Positions 60,401 to 64,000 of a DNA stretch of 64,000 nt are shown in pieces. The notes under the pieces were generated by a model. It did not search any database and was not told the DNA's origin. It saw only the letters and a program-made list of their open reading frames with translations. Numbering within the stretch: the first letter of the stretch is position 1; the number at the start of each line of letters is the position of its first letter. The translations under genes were made by a program, and so were the position numbers. The DNA is from Pseudonocardia sp. DSM 110487 (GTDB lineage Bacteria > Actinomycetota > Actinomycetes > Mycobacteriales > Pseudonocardiaceae): assembly GCF_019468565.1 (NCBI RefSeq), contig NZ_CP080521.1, positions 1,426,001 through 1,490,000 on the forward strand, read 5' to 3'.

Positions 60401-63400
60401 AGCTCGCGGCCGACCCGGCCGAGGTCAACACCAAGCGGCTGCCGGTCGGTCCGTCGGCGGCGTCCGCTTCGGGTGCGGCGATGTCCTGTGAGGGCGAGCG
60501 GGTGTGCACGGGCACGGTGCGCAGTGGGGCGTCGGCGATCGACCCGTCGGTCTCGGAGAAGTCGCGGGGCTCGTACTCCACCGGCAGCTGCAAGGGCGTG
60601 CGCGGTGGGGAGTGCGTGGCCGTCACGAACTCGGGTTCGTCGACCGGCCCGGACGCGAACGTGATCGCCCCGCTGATGCAGCAGCGTTCCACCGAGAACG
60701 CCACGATCACCGAGGGCACCACCGGGGAGCAGACCCCGGCGGGTGAGCAGGGCGGCCCGCAGCAGCCGGGGACGCCGCCGGCCCCGTCGGCGCCGGGTTC
60801 GTCGGCGAACTCGGGTGGTCCGACCGTGCCGGGTGCGTCGAGCTGGACGATGGCCGACGCGGCCCTGGACTGCACGGGAAGCACTCGCTGCTCCGGCCAG
60901 GTGAACACCTCGGCATGGGCCACGGACGGCCCCACCGCCGGCAACGACGGGCACGGTGCGCGCGGTCCTCCGGCCCCGTTGAGCGACACCCAGGGGTGCA
61001 AGACCGGTCGCAGCGACTGCGTTGCGCAGGCGGGCTCCGTCGCCGGGTCGGGCCAGGTCGTGGCCGACATGATCGCGGAGCAACGGGACGAGACAGCAGG
61101 ACAACTGGCCGAGCAGGCCACCCAGGCACGGAAGGCCGCCAGGAAGGCGGCACAGGTCGCGGCCCAGGACGGCGCGACCGCGAAGCAGAAGAAGGCAGCG
61201 AAGCGGGCGCAGGCCGCTGCACGCGAGCTCCGAAAGGCGGCGCGCGAGGCGGCCCGCGAGGCGGCGAAGCCGGTCCGCCTGGCCGACGTCGTCACCGAGC
61301 AGCTGGAGGCCGCGGCCGAGCAGGCCGCCGCGGATGCCGTCGAGGCGCGCAAGGCCGCCGCGAAGAAGGCGAAGATCGCGGCCCGGAAGGGCGCGACCGC
61401 GAAGCAGGAGAAGGCCGCGAAGAAGGCGAAGGCCGCGGCCCGCAGCGCCCGTGAGGCGGCGCGCGACGCGGCCGAGCTCGCCAAGACGCCGGTCAGGGGC
61501 GCCACCGCCGCGATGGCCGAGGCCACGGGCACCGCGGAGTGCTCCGGCCCGGGCTGTGTCGCCTGGGGCGACGCCGGAACCTCCGGCACGGTCGGCGACA
61601 GCCCGACGGGCGCGCGTTGCCGGGCCGCTGCGGACGGGTGCGCCGTCGCCAGCAACTCCAGCGCGATGTTCTCGCGCTACTCGAGCGCGGGCGAGCACCG
61701 GTCGCTCGGGAGCGGGCAGTCCAGCTCCCAGGTCGACTGCCCGGACGCGACCTGCAAGGGATGGGTCAAGGGCGCGCCGAAGGTGGAGCACGGGCCGGAG
61801 GCCCGCCATATCCGGAGCGGCGCGCGCGGGTTCGCCCGCTGCGCGGGCACGGCAGGTTGCCAGGTGGGGATCACCGCGGCGACGTACGTGGAGACCGCCG
61901 ACGACGACCGGCCTCGTGGAGGTACCCCGCGTAGCGGGTCCGCATCCGCGACGGTGGGGCTCGACTGCGCCGAGGGTCGCTGTGTCGGGAAGCTGACCGG
62001 ATCCTCCGGCGCCGTGGGCGGGCCGGACGGGCGGCGCAGCCACAGCCAGGCTCGTGGGCTCGCGTTGTGCAAGGCCGGGACCGGCTGCCAGGCGCAGCTG
62101 ACCGCCGCGTCGTCGGTGCAGGCGGGCCGGACCGAGAAGACGAAGACGGAAGACGCGAGCCGGTTCGCCACCACGAACGCATCGGTCAGCGCGGTGTGCG
62201 GCAACGGGACTAAGCGCGGCTGCGCCACCCGGACCTGGTCGAAGACCCGCGCCATGGGCTCCGCCGACGGCGCGGTGCGCGGCGTGGCCACCTCGCGGTG
62301 TGGCGCCTTCGGGGCCTGCGCGTCCGGGACGGGCGGGTACACCGCGAAGGACGCCGCCCAGGTCAACGCGACCTGCCAGGGCGTGAAGTGCCGCACGAAG
62401 ACCGTCGGGCCGGCGACGGGCGAGGGGCTGCGAGGTAAGGCGCTCGCGACCTGCCGGGCTGGGAAGGTCGGTGGTTGCGCCACCACCATCCAGGTCGCCC
62501 GCTCCGGCGAGAGTGTGCAGGCGGTGGCGTCGTGCCGCGGCGGGAAGGGCGCGACGTGTCGCTACGGCGCCCGGACGAAGGCCAGGAGTATCGACCCGGG
62601 CGCCACGGCGTCGGCGTTCGGCGTCTGCCGCGGCACCGGCACGGGGTCGGGGCGGTGCGCCACCAGCGCGTCGGCGCGGACGACCGCGGACGGCCAGGCC
62701 CAGGCCGCCGCGTCCTGCAAGGGCGGCGCACGCGCTGACTGCCGCTACGTCTACGCGGCCGCGAGCGAGGCGGACAGTGCCACCTGGGGCAACGAGGCGT
62801 CGGCGGGTGCCCGCTGCGGCGAGCGCAGCGGCACCGGCTCGGGGTGGTGCGGCACGAACGCGTTCGCGGAGACCGACCCGACCCAGGCAACCGCGGCGGC
62901 GTCGTGCGCCGGCAGCAGGGGTGCGGGGTGCCGCTACCGGGCCGAGAGTCACTCGAGTGCGCCCGGCGCAGTCGCGGACGCCGTCGGGTTCGACAGTCTG
63001 ACCTCCGGTGAGGGCTTCGTGCAGGTCGGCACGTCGGCCCAGAACGTCGACGGGGTCGCGCAGGCAGGTGCGTCGTGCGAGGGGAACCCGGGAGCGTCGT
63101 GCAGCCACCACTGGGAGGTAACGGCGTCGGACTACGCGTCGCACCCGTCAGGTTCGTGGGCGTCGGCCTACGCGCACGACGAGGGCGGTGGCGCGATGGG
63201 CGAGAGCGCCGGATGGGTGTTCGCCGACGCGCAGGCAGGCGATCGCACGGCAAATGCCCAGGTGGGCTGCTCCAACCCGGCGCACTGCGACAAGGACTAC
63301 GAGGCGTACGTCGAGTTCACCGCACAGTGGGATGTCTCTGCGACGTGGGAGGCCCCGTACCGGGAGTGGAGCCAGTACAAGAACGGCACCTGCTCCGGCA

Positions 63401-64000
63401 CCACCGGGGATGGTTGCGGCGTCTATCAGAACGGCTCCGACGTCGGCTGCTTCGGCGACTGCGCGAACCTCTCGGTGATCGCGGGCAACGCGACCTACGT
63501 GAACGTCGGCATATCCCTCAGCGAGCAGGCCGCGCTCGATGCAGACAAGACGTCCGGCGGCAAGAAGGCCCCGATCCGCGATATGGGCAAGGAGCGGGAA
63601 GGCGTCGAGGCCGGCTGGGCGTTGACCGAGCAGACCCGAGGGGAGTGCCTCCCCGGGGTCTGTGGCGGGTACTCGCCCGCGCAGGAGGAGACCCGGTTCG
63701 TGGGAGCGGACGAGAAGGTCCCCGCCGACGCCGTGCCGGGCTTGCGGGTCCCGGAGAAGGGCCAGCAGGCCGCCGACTCGACGATCCAGACCGGCAAAGT
63801 CGGGACCCCCTTCAGGGCCATCGGGAAGGGCGGCGCGCGCGCCTCCTACGACCCGAGACGTCCCGAGAACGAGACCTTCAGGACCGTCTCCGCCGAGGGG
63901 GACGTGGCTGCGAGCGGGTCGTACGCGGGGATCAGCCGTGACGGGGAGGGCAACGGCCAGGCGTGGGTCCGCGGCGACGGATACGTGATCAACGGTCGGA
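57445..64000 (+). CDS. Giant exported Cys-pair repeat protein (3' end outside window)
   Basis: I checked each codon from ATG 57445 to base 63999: no stop, so at least 2185 residues; the gene continues beyond the window. AGGAG at 57431 gives a good start. A hydrophobic segment at about residues 39-57 ends with APASAAAAP, a likely signal-peptidase I site. Then come a Lys/Glu/Ser/Pro tract (about 89-193, KKPSE and KKEPSE units) and a charged helical segment to about 350. From residue 376 at least 42 Cys pairs follow in a Ser/Thr/Gly/Ala-rich matrix. Two pair types alternate, for example DCERVECVG and TCKVTDGGCEV, with pair A recurring at residues 593, 676, 758, 839, 926 and 1015. A Pro-rich linker (about 1065-1140) and a duplicated Ala/Lys/Arg helix (about 1214-1352) interrupt the array. 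No known family was recognised. It is probably a cell-surface or secreted structural protein. Confidence 0.88.
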   Translation, partial: MRRHIAHEGEAAGLPACAVASVRLRLSMVDRMLLVLRWTLTLAGAVVVLWIGSAFLAAPASAAAAPAMAVSAGVLKGGVSNSLMRPQAEKKKGSEKKGSEKKGSDKKSSDKKGSEKKEPSEKKKPSEKKKEPSEKKKPSEKKKEPSEKKEPSEKKKPSEKKPSEKKPSEKKPSGKKASDKKAEKPEKAGRKKGDKVERTTDDVERKKAAEGQRKSAGRLAQEKDENGGVAEESEELFRQRIAFEKSKEEIRDAKRAFADGEITKRQYRKQVAEHRAVRQKLVSERNDVSAEQRRQVHGVVEGQQRLAAAEKRLAAEERMVAGGTMTRQAYRKHQAAYEKLRTKVYTATDALMELTDRDTDVDLGDDLDGRGATSGCGVDGAFVECGSVVETANGKQHVDRCMAVSGLSGGCGVTTSAGKMKSSASCDLTGADRGCASDATGRGAGGTKTVAAARCEGKVRGCVQYSIATPDGGDAECRSGGGKCTTRSAGPFRGAAPDERTRTVASCTGLCEVDSSADRYAAESGCETEAGRCYSRSNDLDKDAFGVGNGPRGAGEQGGSARAVCTAADGCGTATEVAREDGEGVEAVADIDCGGVDCTGRAATLTDAGRNVWVSPEALKRWAAATSNDVQELGKPGSAAEAGALCTVSASGCQATSTSDSNGSDAGGRAEVDFDCERVECVGSAVTRTAGSVHGVDPDAVRKAGDRTTCKVTDGGCEVGSGSEVDRTVQMRPTGPRGAMVPTVRLSAASTSDTQLECERESCVGSAKSTTRGAASGDVRGVRGSAGKSSCDAAGAGAECATTAKTVVEDRDPAEARKAGLAAVSGPVSVSEAGVSVDCDGGDSSCRVAGYAGTSARDTGVTPHGRGTSADLECTVSGGDCGGQATSASSSAADHVVLDPRTGKPLARQPRTGPSSTSSSEGYLRCDAGTRCTGSVSTSSSAWDGAVNGGKPRTSQGDPASCTGVSGGCEARSVSTASSGRGASLELAADPAEVNTKRLPVGPSAASASGAAMSCEGERVCTGTVRSGASAIDPSVSEKSRGSYSTGSCKGVRGGECVAVTNSGSSTGPDANVIAPLMQQRSTENATITEGTTGEQTPAGEQGGPQQPGTPPAPSAPGSSANSGGPTVPGASSWTMADAALDCTGSTRCSGQVNTSAWATDGPTAGNDGHGARGPPAPLSDTQGCKTGRSDCVAQAGSVAGSGQVVADMIAEQRDETAGQLAEQATQARKAARKAAQVAAQDGATAKQKKAAKRAQAAARELRKAAREAAREAAKPVRLADVVTEQLEAAAEQAAADAVEARKAAAKKAKIAARKGATAKQEKAAKKAKAAARSAREAARDAAELAKTPVRGATAAMAEATGTAECSGPGCVAWGDAGTSGTVGDSPTGARCRAAADGCAVASNSSAMFSRYSSAGEHRSLGSGQSSSQVDCPDATCKGWVKGAPKVEHGPEARHIRSGARGFARCAGTAGCQVGITAATYVETADDDRPRGGTPRSGSASATVGLDCAEGRCVGKLTGSSGAVGGPDGRRSHSQARGLALCKAGTGCQAQLTAASSVQAGRTEKTKTEDASRFATTNASVSAVCGNGTKRGCATRTWSKTRAMGSADGAVRGVATSRCGAFGACASGTGGYTAKDAAQVNATCQGVKCRTKTVGPATGEGLRGKALATCRAGKVGGCATTIQVARSGESVQAVASCRGGKGATCRYGARTKARSIDPGATASAFGVCRGTGTGSGRCATSASARTTADGQAQAAASCKGGARADCRYVYAAASEADSATWGNEASAGARCGERSGTGSGWCGTNAFAETDPTQATAAASCAGSRGAGCRYRAESHSSAPGAVADAVGFDSLTSGEGFVQVGTSAQNVDGVAQAGASCEGNPGASCSHHWEVTASDYASHPSGSWASAYAHDEGGGAMGESAGWVFADAQAGDRTANAQVGCSNPAHCDKDYEAYVEFTAQWDVSATWEAPYREWSQYKNGTCSGTTGDGCGVYQNGSDVGCFGDCANLSVIAGNATYVNVGISLSEQAALDADKTSGGKKAPIRDMGKEREGVEAGWALTEQTRGECLPGVCGGYSPAQEETRFVGADEKVPADAVPGLRVPEKGQQAADSTIQTGKVGTPFRAIGKGGARASYDPRRPENETFRTVSAEGDVAASGSYAGISRDGEGNGQAWVRGDGYVINGR

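Noticed and set aside
57655..63144. A 1829-codon open frame on the minus strand opposite the giant gene
   Set aside because: It is a by-product of codon bias: the opposite frame of GC-rich codons rarely forms stops. Its product is almost only Arg, Leu, Ala, Pro and Gly. The plus frame has a ribosome site, a signal peptide and regular Cys repeats.
1..64000. CRISPR array, rRNA genes, riboswitch
   Set aside because: I looked for regularly spaced identical repeats, rRNA core sequences and obvious riboswitch leaders and saw none. The repeats in the giant gene are coding and diverged.

Overview
The window is GC-rich, has strong third-position GC bias, uses many GTG starts and has tightly overlapping ATGA/GTGA gene junctions. 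Regulators are mostly TetR, LysR, LAL-LuxR and ECF-sigma types. Together with a Tat-dependent exportome and MmyB-type regulator debris, this points to an actinomycete, most likely a Pseudonocardia-like member of the Pseudonocardiaceae. The genus is an inference from gene style, not a measurement.

Layout. 1-4.8 kb: the tail of an MFS exporter, a VIT-family metal transporter, a MauE/DsbA-like membrane redox pair and an S9 peptidase. 4.9-8.3 kb: tRNA-Ala(GGC) with a strong terminator, then about 3 kb of decayed DNA with two HNH-endonuclease-like C-terminal remnants, one intact tandem-domain protein of unknown function and a frameshifted fragment. 8.3-16.9 kb: a TetR gene divergent from a tightly coupled aromatic-catabolism operon (extradiol dioxygenase, FAH-fold hydrolase, acyl-CoA ligase, flavin monooxygenase). 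The operon ends with two Tat-lipoprotein hydrolases, and a third Tat-exported amidohydrolase follows. 18.9-19.4 kb: remnants of an MmyB-like regulator and an SDR. 19.4-26.3 kb: a TetR gene and a divergent, mirror-like cluster of two phosphotriesterase-family hydrolases, two class III aminotransferases and an MHS permease, with three TGTCC-N3-GTACA sites between the divergent arms. 26.3-31.9 kb: integrase and amidase remnants, a QsdR-like TetR with a serine hydrolase, a VOC protein, an MpaB-like oxygenase and a glycosyltransferase. 32-35.5 kb: a LysR gene, an MDR oxidoreductase and two SDRs. 35.6-46.9 kb: a complete branched-chain-type ABC importer running straight into catabolic genes (alcohol dehydrogenase, epoxide-hydrolase-like enzyme, GNAT, flavoprotein, trans-enoyl-reductase-like protein). 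It is preceded by a perfect 11-bp-arm palindrome. 46.9-57 kb: a LAL regulator, an AraC gene broken at a G5 run, an alpha/beta hydrolase, an ECF sigma factor, a large NTPase regulator, a YdcF-like protein and a YceH-methyltransferase fusion.

57.4-64 kb, running off the end: one uninterrupted reading frame of at least 2185 codons on the + strand. It encodes an exported protein with a Lys/Ser/Pro/Glu repeat tract, a charged helical segment, and at least 42 cysteine pairs in alternating repeat modules of about 82 residues, broken by a duplicated Ala/Lys helix. I recognise no known family, and it is the most novel item in the window.

Most of the window is accessory catabolism: import (Liv ABC, MHS), oxidation and ring cleavage, CoA activation, lactone/amide hydrolysis and transamination, each under a local regulator. 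Substrates cannot be read from the sequence.
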